Source: CAZMLC01 sp964567125
GTDB taxonomy: Bacteria; Verrucomicrobiota; Kiritimatiellia; RFP12; UBA1067
Assembly (NCBI GenBank): GCA_964567125.1
Contig: CAZMLC010000015.1
Span: 1-40,538 of the forward strand
Direction: 5' to 3'
DNA: 40,538 nucleotides
Part shown: positions 1 through 7,873 of the stretch, in pieces
How positions within the stretch are numbered: position 1 is the first letter of the stretch
Layout of the letters: every line of letters starts with the position of its first letter
The notes under the pieces: generated by a model
Told to the model about the DNA's origin: nothing
The model's database searches: none
The model's input: the letters and a program-made list of their open reading frames with translations, nothing else
Made by a program: the position numbers and the translations under genes

Positions 1-50
1 GCTGTTGCCAGCGCAGCCTGTTTTAACAGTGTCCGACGTGTTACCTTCAT
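1..50 (-). CDS. N-terminus of a Tat-exported protein (partial)
   Basis: Only the first 16 codons are inside the window. They read MKVTRRTLLKQAALAT: a twin-arginine motif (T-R-R-T-L-L-K) followed by the start of a hydrophobic stretch, as in Tat signal peptides. The start at 50 is set by a strong Shine-Dalgarno sequence (AGGAGG, complement of about 57-63) 7-8 nt upstream; an ATG 5 nt earlier hits a stop after one codon. The gene is divergent from the PAS-AraC regulator at 177, which may control it. In PVC bacteria many proteins starting like this are Gfo/Idh-type oxidoreductases or sulfatases, but nothing here allows a family call. Confidence 0.7.
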   Translation of the reverse strand, partial: MKVTRRTLLKQAALAT

Positions 51-153
51 CGCATCCCCCTCCTCTAGTTGCCTGTTGCACGCGATTCGTGCGACTTCTT
101 AGTGTGTCTGAGTGTAGCAGAGCCCCAGCCTTTTGACTTGTAAAATATCGTCA

Positions 154-168
154 AATAATTGTATTATT
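154..168. promoter_or_regulatory. AT-rich dyad before the araC-type gene (possible operator)
   Basis: AATAAT-TGT-ATTATT is a perfect 6-bp inverted repeat ending 8 bp before the ATG at 177, in the divergent intergenic region. Its position would suit an autoregulatory site. This is inference from symmetry alone. A TTGACT at 133-138 lies 15 bp upstream of AATAAT and could be a -35, but the spacing is poor. Confidence 0.25.
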
Positions 169-176
169 CCGACATC

Positions 177-923
177 ATGAACAATGCACGGTTCCAAGAG
201 CTCTTCTTACGCAAAACCGGCGGGAATGTCCGCCACTTCCAGCAGCTGCTCGACCTCCTGCCGGACGTCGCCTTTTTCATGAAGGATAAAAAGGGACGCT
301 TTGTCATGATGAATCGCCGCAACTGCGAGGTCTGCGGCATCCGCAATGAGGAAGAGGCCTTTGGCAAGACGGATTACGACGTCTGTACCCCCGAATGCGC
401 AGACAAATATGTGGCCAATGACCGCGAGGTCATGCGTACGAATACGCCGATCATCAACGGGATTGAGGAATCGCCCGATTTTCCCAATCGTCGCGTGCTC
501 TTCAGCAAAGTCCCGGTTCACGATCCGCAAGGTCGCGTCATTGGCGTTGCCGGCATCCACCGCACCATTGATAGCGTGCGCGACATTCCAGAGTGGTATG
601 GCCGATTCGCCAAGCTGATCGATCACATCACCCAGAATTACGCCAAGCCGCTCCGCCTCCGCGATCTCACGGTTCAGGCAAACATGTCTGAACGTCAACT
701 TGAGCGCCGCTTCCGGCAACTCACCGGCATGACCGTCTCCGACTACATCGTCAAGACGCGCATCAATGCGGCGCGCGAGCTGCTCGCCTACACGGATAAG
801 ACCCTTTCCGACATTGCGACCTCGGTCGGGTTCTGCGATCACAGCCATTTCACCAACAGTTTCAAGCGGCTCATGTCCTGCACGCCTTCATGCTATCGTA
901 AACGCCATCGGGAAACGCATTAA
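177..923 (+). CDS. PAS-domain AraC family transcriptional regulator
   Basis: A 248-residue cytoplasmic regulator. Residues about 20-130 form a PAS fold (LLPDVAFFMKDKKGRFVMMN near the start, ending VPVHDPQGRVIGVAGIHRTI), likely a ligand or redox sensor. The C-terminal 95 residues are a two-helix-turn-helix AraC DNA-binding domain, with the second-helix signature IATSVGFCDHSHFTNSFKR followed by a C-terminal arginine-rich tail. The ATG at 177 is chosen over an in-frame TTG at 159; neither has a clear ribosome binding site. PAS-AraC fusions of this shape are common in Verrucomicrobiota and Lentisphaerota beside carbohydrate genes. Here the divergent neighbour is a Tat-exported protein, its most likely target. 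The ligand cannot be read from the sequence. Confidence 0.85.
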   Translation: MNNARFQELFLRKTGGNVRHFQQLLDLLPDVAFFMKDKKGRFVMMNRRNCEVCGIRNEEEAFGKTDYDVCTPECADKYVANDREVMRTNTPIINGIEESPDFPNRRVLFSKVPVHDPQGRVIGVAGIHRTIDSVRDIPEWYGRFAKLIDHITQNYAKPLRLRDLTVQANMSERQLERRFRQLTGMTVSDYIVKTRINAARELLAYTDKTLSDIATSVGFCDHSHFTNSFKRLMSCTPSCYRKRHRETH

Positions 924-1059
924 GCACCGTGTTCCTGAAATCCAGGGGCTGAGGCAACGAATACGCCTTAATCCTTAAAAATCGCTTGCGTAAAATCCGA
1001 GAATGATGTGAAATAGATACTTGTTTTCCAATTAATTAGGTTAAAAAGGAATTTTGAAT

Positions 1060-2205
1060 ATGCGTTGGTCCCGTACGCTCATCACAACCTTGCGTGATGA
1101 CCCTCAAGAAGCAGAAATCGCCAGCCATAAATTGATGGTGCGCGCAGGCCTGATCCGCAAGCTCTCCGGCGGACTTTACACCTTTATGCCCTTCGGCGTG
1201 CGCGCGCTGCAGAAGGTCACCCAGATCGTACGTGAAGAGATGAATCGCGCAGGCGCCCAGGAAATTCTGATGCCCGCGCTCCAGCCTGCTGAATTGTGGG
1301 AAAAATCCGGACGACTCTCCACCATGGGGCCTGGCATGTTCAAGCTGCGTGACCGCGCGGAGCGGCTCATGGCACTCGGTCCGACGCACGAAGAGGTTGT
1401 CACCGAACTGATGAGCGGCGAAGTCAACTCCTACCGCCAATTGCCCTGCACGGTCTATCAGATCCAGACCAAATTCCGCGATGAGATTCGCCCGCGTTTC
1501 GGATTGATGCGCGCCAAGGAATTCATCATGAAGGACGCCTACAGTTTCGACACCTCGTTCGAAGCCGCGGATGCCTCCTATCAGGCGATGTACGATGCCT
1601 ACACGCGCATCTTTAAACGGTGCGGCCTCCTCGCGCGTGCGGTTGAAGCGGACACCGGCGATATTGGCGGCAAGTGGTCGCACGAATTCATGGTGCTCGC
1701 CGACTCCGGCGAAGANNNNNNNNNNNNNNNNNNNNNNNNNNNNNNNNNNNNNNNNNNNNNNNNNNNNNNNNNNNNNNNNNNNNNNNNNNNNNNNNNNNNN
1801 NNNNNNNNNNNNNNNGGCATCGGCGTCACCCGCACGCTGCAAGCAGTGATTGAACAGAATTTCGATGCAGACGGCATTGTATGGCCGATTGCTGTAGCTC
1901 CGTTCGCGGTCAATCTCCTGCTGCTTGATCCCAAGGATCCCGCAGTTTGCCAGGTGGTCGACACGCTCGAAAAGGAACTTCAGGATCACGGCGTGGATGT
2001 CTTCGTGGACGACCGCGAAGAACGTCCCGGCGTGAAGTTCAAAGATGCCGACTTGATCGGATGCCCGCTGCGCGTTGTCGTCGGCGCAAAGGGTCTGGCC
2101 AAGGGCGGTGTGGAAGTCAAATTGCGCACTTCGAAAGAGGTCGCACTGGTTCCCGTCGCGGATGCTGTCGCAGACATTCTTGCACGCATCCAGGCGATGC
2201 AATAA
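1060..2205 (+). CDS. proS: Prolyl-tRNA synthetase, class II (interrupted by assembly gap)
   Basis: Charges tRNA-Pro with proline in the cytoplasm. The N-terminal class II core is intact (HKLMVRAGLIRKLSGGLYTF; the motif 2 loop region with FRDEIRPRFGLMRAKEFIMK), and the sequence enters the gap after KWSHEFMVLADSGE. After the gap come motif 3 (GIGVTRTLQAVIEQ) and the anticodon-binding domain (DDREERPGVKFKDADLIG). Bacterial-type ProS is about 570 residues with an INS editing domain between motifs 2 and 3. The visible part is 381 nominal residues, so the 100-N placeholder must stand for about 650-700 nt containing the INS domain. ATG 1060 follows AAAAAGGA with good spacing; an in-frame TTG six bases earlier is less likely. 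Confidence 0.95.
   Translation: MRWSRTLITTLRDDPQEAEIASHKLMVRAGLIRKLSGGLYTFMPFGVRALQKVTQIVREEMNRAGAQEILMPALQPAELWEKSGRLSTMGPGMFKLRDRAERLMALGPTHEEVVTELMSGEVNSYRQLPCTVYQIQTKFRDEIRPRFGLMRAKEFIMKDAYSFDTSFEAADASYQAMYDAYTRIFKRCGLLARAVEADTGDIGGKWSHEFMVLADSGEXXXXXXXXXXXXXXXXXXXXXXXXXXXXXXXXXXGIGVTRTLQAVIEQNFDADGIVWPIAVAPFAVNLLLLDPKDPAVCQVVDTLEKELQDHGVDVFVDDREERPGVKFKDADLIGCPLRVVVGAKGLAKGGVEVKLRTSKEVALVPVADAVADILARIQAMQ
1716..1815. other. Assembly gap (100 N) inside proS
   Basis: Exactly 100 N. Flanking sequence matches the two sides of the ProS INS editing domain, so real sequence of roughly 0.65-0.7 kb is missing. Confidence 0.98.
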
Positions 2206-2215
2206 GCGTTAACTC

Positions 2216-2244
2216 CGTCGGACAGGGAGAGCACCTGTCCGACG
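2216..2244 (+). terminator. Hairpin between proS and the HU gene
   Basis: A perfect 11-bp stem (CGTCGGACAGG at 2216-2226 with CCTGTCCGACG at 2234-2244) and a 7-nt loop, 10 nt after the proS stop. Only TTT follows, so this is either a weak intrinsic terminator or an attenuating/processing hairpin ahead of the HU gene. Confidence 0.5.
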
Positions 2245-2266
2245 TTTGCCCATAAGGAGCAGAACG

Positions 2267-2599
2267 ATGAGAAGGAAAACAGACTCAGAGGTTGAAAACA
2301 CCTACACGGGACGGGCACTCACGAAACGTGACATCGCCATCCAACTGGCTGAAAAATTCGATATCAATCAATTGGATGCCACGAAGATTGTTCAGTCGGT
2401 CCTGGACCAGATCATCGCATCGCTTGAAAAAGGGCAACACGTAGAATTCCGCGAATTCGGCGTCTTCGAAGTCGTTGTCCGCAAAGCGCGCATCGGCCGC
2501 AATCCCAACAAACCGGATGAGACCGTCGAGATCCCGGAACACCGCAGCGTAAAATTCAAACCGGGCAAGCACATCCGCGACATGTTCGGCGGAAAGTGA
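2267..2599 (+). CDS. HU/IHF family DNA-binding protein
   Basis: A 110-residue nucleoid-associated protein expected to bind and bend DNA as a dimer. The HU/IHF fold starts at about residue 18 (LTKRDIAIQLAEKFDINQ). It contains the GEFREFGVF-like segment (VEFREFGVFEVVVRKAR) and the minor-groove arm with the intercalating-proline motif GRNPNKPDETVEIP, then the closing RSVKFKPGKHIRDM. It is about 15-18 residues longer than typical HU at the N-terminus; the extension is charged (MRRKTDSEVENTYTGRA). The ATG at 2267 follows AAGGAG with 7-nt spacing. Whether it acts as HU or as an IHF subunit cannot be decided from sequence alone. Confidence 0.92.
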   Translation: MRRKTDSEVENTYTGRALTKRDIAIQLAEKFDINQLDATKIVQSVLDQIIASLEKGQHVEFREFGVFEVVVRKARIGRNPNKPDETVEIPEHRSVKFKPGKHIRDMFGGK

Positions 2600-2800
2600 T
2601 CAGTGATTTGTGGTCAGTGGCCAGAAAATTCAGTGAGCCCACTGGAAAACTGAAGGAAGTTGTACGTTTTTCGTATACTCCGCTGAATGTGTGCCTCTCT
2701 GACCTAACGGCCTAAATTTCGCGCGATGCTTCGCATAACTTCCCGTTGCAATAGGCAAATCGAGTGTCGTGTGTCGAGCGTCGAATCCCAACTGAAAACC
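2600..2800. repeat. Intergenic stretch with degenerate short repeats
   Basis: Just after the HU stop there are three spaced copies of CAGTG (2604-2608, 2616-2620, 2631-2635) and an inverted CACTG (2639-2643), giving the possible 5-bp hairpin CAGTG-AGCC-CACTG. At about 2761-2787 a second low-complexity patch repeats GTGTCG/GAGCGTCGA-like units. Both look like decayed dispersed short repeats rather than coding sequence. No gene is seen here. Confidence 0.4.
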
Positions 2801-3136
2801 ATGACCTTTGAAATCATCATGGGCTATCGCAATGAATCCGACTCGGGAGAGGTCCTGACATCGCTCACGGCTACGTCTCACGCGCTCGTGGTGAATGGTT
2901 TTTCCTTTAGGCCCGAGGATGTCGTGGAGATCCGCGTACAACGCGACGTGTTTGCGCCGCCCGTGATTGTGATTGAACACATCCTCTTTGAGCAGCTTCC
3001 CAACGCGGTCATCTTCACACCGATCGACGAAAGCTGTGAACGCCTGCTGGAATGGATCCGCACAGCAGGATTTAAACCCTGTGCAGAACCGCTCACACCG
3101 TGGATGCCGCCAGAGACGCCCTTCCCGCTTCTCTGA
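2801..3136 (+). CDS. Small protein of unknown function
   Basis: A 111-residue protein, not recognised. It is a soluble-looking alpha/beta sequence without signal peptide or membrane segment, ending in a proline-rich tail (LTPWMPPETPFPLL). ATG 2801 (MTFEIIMGYRNESDSGE) is chosen because the upstream extension of the frame falls in low-complexity repeat DNA and reads unlike protein; an ATG at 2819 is possible. No good ribosome binding site precedes either. Reading the complementary strand gives less protein-like products. It converges with the transporter gene ending at 3171. Expression is uncertain. Confidence 0.5.
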   Translation: MTFEIIMGYRNESDSGEVLTSLTATSHALVVNGFSFRPEDVVEIRVQRDVFAPPVIVIEHILFEQLPNAVIFTPIDESCERLLEWIRTAGFKPCAEPLTPWMPPETPFPLL

Positions 3137-3170
3137 CGATCAAATGTAAATATTCCCGTTCTCCTTGCGC

Positions 3171-4748
3171 TCACTCAGGCAGATGCGTCCAACGCACGTG
3201 GGCGCGGTGGACCAGCCAGCAGATGCCGCCGATCACCGTGAGGATGAAGAGCCGCGTGGCGATGACCCAGGGGAGTTGCGCCGCGGAATAGAGCGAGGTC
3301 CATGCACCATCCACGCGTTTGATCATGAGGATGGTCTGCCATCCATCCGTGACCAACCAGGCGAAGAGGATGCTGAAGAGGAAGAGCGGCGTGATCCCGA
3401 TCATAACCCATTTAAAAAACGTTGGAAGACGGAAAGCCGCACCGTGATGCAACTCCTCCCAGCCTTTTGTCGGGCCCAGAAACCGGATAAAGACAAACGC
3501 TTCCAGCAGGCCGAACATGGGAAGTCCGAAGGAGTTAAACCAGAAGTCCATTTCATCGAGCACGCCGTTGCCGAAAATCACCAAATGCGCCGCAATGAAG
3601 CAGAGGCTTCCCACCACGATGATGACGCGCTTACGGTTGAACCCGAACTCCTCTTCGAGAAAAGCGACCGAGGGTTGCAAAATCGAAACAGCACTCGTTG
3701 CACCCGCGACAAAGAGCAGAAAGAACCACGCAAAACCTAGCACCGCCCCGCCGGCCATGTGGTTGAAGATCAGCGGCGTTGTCCGGAATCCCAGACCAAA
3801 GGTGCCGCCGTCGACCGCCTGTGTAGTCCCCAGCGGACCGAAGAAGAGGAAAGCCGCAGGAATCACGATCGACCCGCCCAGAATCACCTCCGCGAATTCG
3901 TTCAGCATGGAGGCTGTCGTGGAGGGCAGCAGGATATCCTCCTTGGACTTCATATAGGTGGCATAGGTCATCAGCACGCCGATTCCCACGGAGGTCGAGA
4001 AGAAGACCTGCCCTGCGGCTTCCAGCCAGACTTTGCCGTGCTTCAGCGCTTCAAAGTTGGGATTCCACAAAAACCCCAGCGCCTCGTTGATCGACCACTG
4101 CGGATTGACGGGCGCTCCGAGCGTAAAGACGCGCACAACCAGAAGGATGCCAATGATAAACAGCAGCGGCATCGAGATTTTGCAGAAGCGTTCAATTCCC
4201 TTATTCACGCCGTGCCAAACGATCCAGAAATTTGCAACGAAGGTGATCAGAAAGAAGAGATAGGCAGGCCCGATCGCAGATGAGAAGGGATTGTCCGCGC
4301 AGATGAACTGATTGAAGAAATGGCCCATTGCCGTCGGCGTGTTGATCGCGGCATAACTGCCCTTGAGCGCAAAGAAACTGTAGGCCAGCGTCCACGATTC
4401 CACCCACACATAAAAGAAAAAAATCCCCAGCGCACCTGCGACGCCGGAGATTCCGAGATACTTCACCCAAGGCCGTTGACGTCCGCTGACCGCATCGAAA
4501 ATGCCAGGCGCGCTGCCGTGTCCAGCCCGCCCGCCGTAACGACCGAGCGTCCACTCCATCCAGCAGAGGGGCAACGCCAGAAAGAGAAAGGCGATAAAGT
4601 AAGGGATCATAAACGCGCCGCCGCCATTGCGTGCGGCAATGCCAGGGAAGCGGAGAAAATTGCCCAGTCCGACCGCGCACCCAGCCGCAGCCAGGACCGC
4701 GCCGATCCGACTGCCCCACACAGCGCGCGCATGCCCCTCTTTATGCAT
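3171..4748 (-). CDS. LeuT-type sodium:amino acid symporter (NSS/SNF family)
   Basis: A 525-residue inner-membrane protein with about 12 hydrophobic segments, expected to import an amino acid with Na+. It follows LeuT of Aquifex closely: TM1 carries VGLGNFLRFPGIAARNGGGA with the unwound Na+/substrate site, followed by FMIPYFIAF and MEWTLGRYGGRAGHG. TM6-8 has EAAGQVFFSTSVGIGV, and later segments read AEVILGGSIVIPAA and FFLLFVAGATSAVSILQP. LeuT Asn21 is replaced by Cys (AGCAVGLGN). It starts at ATG 4748 with GAGG about 8 nt upstream, and is the last gene of the minus-strand run, 11 nt after argS. The substrate cannot be assigned. Confidence 0.92.
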   Translation of the reverse strand: MHKEGHARAVWGSRIGAVLAAAGCAVGLGNFLRFPGIAARNGGGAFMIPYFIAFLFLALPLCWMEWTLGRYGGRAGHGSAPGIFDAVSGRQRPWVKYLGISGVAGALGIFFFYVWVESWTLAYSFFALKGSYAAINTPTAMGHFFNQFICADNPFSSAIGPAYLFFLITFVANFWIVWHGVNKGIERFCKISMPLLFIIGILLVVRVFTLGAPVNPQWSINEALGFLWNPNFEALKHGKVWLEAAGQVFFSTSVGIGVLMTYATYMKSKEDILLPSTTASMLNEFAEVILGGSIVIPAAFLFFGPLGTTQAVDGGTFGLGFRTTPLIFNHMAGGAVLGFAWFFLLFVAGATSAVSILQPSVAFLEEEFGFNRKRVIIVVGSLCFIAAHLVIFGNGVLDEMDFWFNSFGLPMFGLLEAFVFIRFLGPTKGWEELHHGAAFRLPTFFKWVMIGITPLFLFSILFAWLVTDGWQTILMIKRVDGAWTSLYSAAQLPWVIATRLFILTVIGGICWLVHRAHVRWTHLPE

Positions 4749-4759
4749 AACGATCCTCG

Positions 4760-6339
4760 TTAAATACGCCGCGGCGTACGCATGCCCAGCAACGTCAATC
4801 CCTCCTTCAACGCCTGCGCCACCAGCGCGCAGAGGCGAATCCGACTGTCGCGAACCGCAGGCTCGGCCTTTAAGACCGGCGACTGCTGATAGAAACTGCT
4901 GTAGGTCTGCGACAAGGTAAAGAGATAATCGGCCAACACGCTCGGCTTGTAGGACTCGGCCGCGCGTTCGACCGTAGCCGGGAACTGCAAGAGCTTCAGC
5001 ACCAGCTCCTTCTCCAGCGGCGTATCCAGCAGCAAGGCATTGGTGGTGATATCCACACCTGGAACCTGCGCCGCATATTTGTCCAGCAAGCTGCAGATAC
5101 GCGCATAGGCGTACTGCAAATAAGGTCCTGAATTGCCTTCCAGCGCCAAGGCCTTCTCCCAGGTGAAGACGATCATGGTCTGCGGATCGTGACTCAGGTC
5201 TGCATACTTGATCGCGCCGATACCGATGGCCTCGGCCAATTCGCGCTGTTCAGCTTCGCTCATCGCGCTGTTCGAAGCCTGGACAATCGCCAAGGCGCGG
5301 CTGACTGCCTCATCCAGCAGCAGATCGAGTTTGATCACATTGCCCTGACGCGTCGAGAAGGTCCCTTCCGGAAGGCGCATCAGTCCGAACCAGACATGCT
5401 CCAGATGCGCGGTGTATCCCAGCTTGGCACAGACGGCGAAGAATTGCTTGAAGTGAAGCTGCTGGCGTTCATCCGTGACGTAGACCACGCGATCGGGATT
5501 GAACTCCGCGACGCGGTTGCGTACCGTCGCGATATCCGTAGCGGCATAGTTGAAGCCACCATCGCTCTTGCGCACGATGCAGACGGGCATGCCATCCGCT
5601 TCGAGGTTGACCACCAGCGCACCCTCGCTCTCGGTGGCAAGGCCCTTCTCCTGCANNNNNNNNNNNNNNNNNNNNNNNNNNNNNNNNNNNNNNNNNNNNN
5701 NNNNNNNNNNNNNNNNNNNNNNNNNNNNNNNNNNNNNNNNNNNNNNNNNNNNNNNCGTTCCAGAAGTTCAACCGTCAGATTCGCACGTTCATCGTCAGTC
5801 AGAAAGGCGCGATACCCTTGAATCAGGATGCCGAACTGTGTGCCCCAGTCGCCGATATGATTGTCGGCGATCACGGAGTAGCCCAAAGCCCGGTAGAGAC
5901 GGTCAAGCGCATTGCCGATCACGGTGGAGCGGATATGACCGATGTGCATGGCCTTGGCCGCATTCGGACTGGAATAGTCGATGATCACGGTCTTACCCTC
6001 GCCCACGCGAGGAATGCCGAAGCGCGGGGCAGCCGCGAGGGCTGCCACCTGCTGTGCAAGCCAGGCGGCGCGCACGGTCAGGTTGATAAAGCCAGGTCCT
6101 GCGATCTCCAGCTTTTCGATCATGTCGGGCAAGGGCAATGCCTTGACCACGGCTTCAGCCAGCGCGCGCGGCGCCTGCTTGAGCGGCTTGGCCAGAGGCA
6201 TAGCGGCATTGCACTGGAAATCGCCGAAGCGGCGATCCGTCGCCGGCGTCACGCGGATCACGCTGACATCCAGGTCCGGACCGCACACGGCTTGAAACGC
6301 TGACTGTAACCACGTCGCGAGCTGCACTTCAGTATTCAT
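4760..6339 (-). CDS. argS: Arginyl-tRNA synthetase (interrupted by assembly gap)
   Basis: Class I synthetase attaching arginine to tRNA-Arg. The part before the gap (194 residues) holds the N-terminal additional domain, with GPGFINLTV, and the class signature in AKAMHIGHIRSTVIGN (HIGH at 132-135). The part after the gap resumes at QEKGLATESEGALVVNLEADG and holds the degenerate KMSKS region (TFSTRQGNVI) and the DALR anticodon-binding domain, ending LLGMRTPRRI. The two halves are in different frames only because the 100-N placeholder is not the true length. A usual ArgS length of 560-590 suggests about 70-90 missing residues. The ATG at 6339 is one base after the trxA stop (TAAGATG), implying translational coupling; there is no separate ribosome binding site. 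Confidence 0.95.
5656..5755. other. Assembly gap (100 N) inside argS
   Basis: Exactly 100 N; the reading frame differs on the two sides, so the true length is not 100. From family length about 210-270 nt are missing. Confidence 0.98.
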
Positions 6340-6340
6340 C

Positions 6341-6652
6341 TTAGAGCGCTGCCTCCACGGCTTTGATCAGCGCATCCGGCGCTTGCAGACCGATCATCTG
6401 CTGCTTCACCACGCCATCCTTGAAAATCAGCAGCGCGGGAATGCTCTTAATGCCGAAACGGACCGCAAGATCGCGCGCTTCATCGACATTGACTTTAGCG
6501 ACTTTGGCGCGACCTTCGAGCGCAGGCGCGACATTCTTTTCCAGAATCGGGGTCAGCATCTGGCAGGGACCGCACCAGGGAGCCCAGAAATCAACCAGCG
6601 TCACCCCTGAGGCGACAGCGGCATCAAAATCAGCAGGTGTTAAATTCGTCAT
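6341..6652 (-). CDS. trxA: Thioredoxin
   Basis: A 103-residue cytoplasmic thiol-disulfide reductase of standard thioredoxin length. The active site is FWAPWCGPCQM with C27 and C30. Other hallmarks are the buried Asp of VDFW (D21), the cis-proline loop (KSIPALLIFKDG) and the closing helix. ATG 6652 has GGAG about 8 nt upstream; an in-frame TTG at 6682 would overlap galK and is rejected. It lies between galK (19-nt gap) and argS (1-nt gap). No thioredoxin reductase is in the window. Confidence 0.95.
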   Translation of the reverse strand: MTNLTPADFDAAVASGVTLVDFWAPWCGPCQMLTPILEKNVAPALEGRAKVAKVNVDEARDLAVRFGIKSIPALLIFKDGVVKQQMIGLQAPDALIKAVEAAL

Positions 6653-6671
6653 TTTCGTTTCTCCTCTCTCG

Positions 6672-7859
6672 TTATTTGACAAGATGCGCGCCGTCGGATG
6701 GACGGATCACGCTGACATCACACGGACTTCCAAACTTGGCCGCATAGGCTGCGGAGAGCGCCGCAGCCGCGGTCTCGGCATCGCGCGGGTGCACGAGCAC
6801 CACGACAGAGCCGCCGAAGCCGCCACCCGAAAGGCGCGCGCCCAGAACGCCGGGAATCTTCTTGGCTGCATCGACCACGACATCGAGCTCCTCGCACGAG
6901 TTCTCAAAGAGCGTGCGCGAACTTTCGTGGGAGTCGAACATCAAACAGCCAAAGCCCGTCACATCGCCCTTCTCCAGCAGCGCGGCGCCGGCCAGCACGC
7001 GTTCGTTCTCGCCGATCGGATGCGCGGCGCGATTGGCCACGGCTTCGGACAAGCCACGCTTGTAGATAGCCCACTCGGCCATGGTGACATCCCGGAGGGC
7101 TGCCACAGGATGGCGCAGGACCTTGGCGAAATGCGCGGCTGCGGTTTCGCAGGCTTCGCGCAGGCGGTTGTAGGCGCCGTCGACCAGCGCGTGCTTGGCG
7201 TGCGTATTGCACATCAGGAAGCAGACGTTATCGCCCATCGCCACAGTCTCGTAGACCACGGAGCGGAAATCGGTCTTGACCAGCTTGTTCGCTTGTCCCG
7301 CCAAGCTCGAAATCTGATCGAGCAGTCCGCACTTGCAGCCCGCGTAGGTATGCTCCGCCTTCTGGCCGATACGCGCCAAGGCCACGGAATCAACATGGAT
7401 ATTATAGAGTTTAGCCAGCGCAAGTCCAGTCGACATCTCCAACGCGGCGGAACTCGAAAGCCCGCTCCCCAGCGGAATGTTGCCGAAGAACATGCCATCA
7501 AAGCCCTGCAGCACAGTAGCGGAACAGCAGCTGCAACCGGCTTTGGCGAGACCGGCGAACGTGCCTTTGACATAATTGCACCACGTATCGGTCTTGGAGG
7601 GCGTCACTGCATCGGTCAGGAAGGTCACTTCCTTCATGAGGTCGCCCGCCACGAGGCGGCACTGCTTATCCGTCCGCTTGGAAGCGGCAAAGAAGGTTCC
7701 GTAATTGATCGCCGCGGAGAAGACGAACCCCTCGTTGTAATCCGTGTGGTTGCCGAGCACCTCGATGCGTCCGGGCGCATAGGAGACGACTTCGGGATCG
7801 TGACCAAAATGTGCGCGATATTTCTGGATCAGCGCATCGTAAACAGCTTGATTTTCCAT
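6672..7859 (-). CDS. galK: Galactokinase-like GHMP sugar kinase
   Basis: A 395-residue kinase expected to phosphorylate galactose (or a related sugar) at C1 with ATP. All three GHMP motifs are present: motif 1 APGRIEVLGNHTDYNEG (residues 28-44), the ATP loop PLGSGLSSSAALE and motif 3 GARLSGGGFGGSVV. The catalytic Asp is in CGLLDQISSL. Oddity: motif 1 normally reads GEHTDY and the Glu contacts the sugar; here it is Asn37. The enzyme may therefore be selective for another sugar. ATG 7859 follows AAGGA with 8-nt spacing. It sits 14 nt after the phosphohexomutase gene, which fits a sugar-phosphate module (Leloir-type galactose use), but galT and galE are not in the window. Confidence 0.87.
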   Translation of the reverse strand: MENQAVYDALIQKYRAHFGHDPEVVSYAPGRIEVLGNHTDYNEGFVFSAAINYGTFFAASKRTDKQCRLVAGDLMKEVTFLTDAVTPSKTDTWCNYVKGTFAGLAKAGCSCCSATVLQGFDGMFFGNIPLGSGLSSSAALEMSTGLALAKLYNIHVDSVALARIGQKAEHTYAGCKCGLLDQISSLAGQANKLVKTDFRSVVYETVAMGDNVCFLMCNTHAKHALVDGAYNRLREACETAAAHFAKVLRHPVAALRDVTMAEWAIYKRGLSEAVANRAAHPIGENERVLAGAALLEKGDVTGFGCLMFDSHESSRTLFENSCEELDVVVDAAKKIPGVLGARLSGGGFGGSVVVLVHPRDAETAAAALSAAYAAKFGSPCDVSVIRPSDGAHLVK

Positions 7860-7873
7860 TGTTCGAATCCTTG

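Noticed and set aside
133..159. TTGACT/AATAAT promoter for the AraC-type gene
   Set aside because: Spacing is only 15 bp and the -10 coincides with the dyad; not strong enough to list.
2630..3174. Minus-strand open frames opposite the small unknown gene
   Set aside because: Composition is typical of a shadow frame, with no ribosome binding site; the plus-strand product looks more protein-like, though it is itself uncertain.
5380..5655. Frameshift in argS
   Set aside because: The two frames meet at a 100-N placeholder whose length is arbitrary; both halves carry intact motifs.
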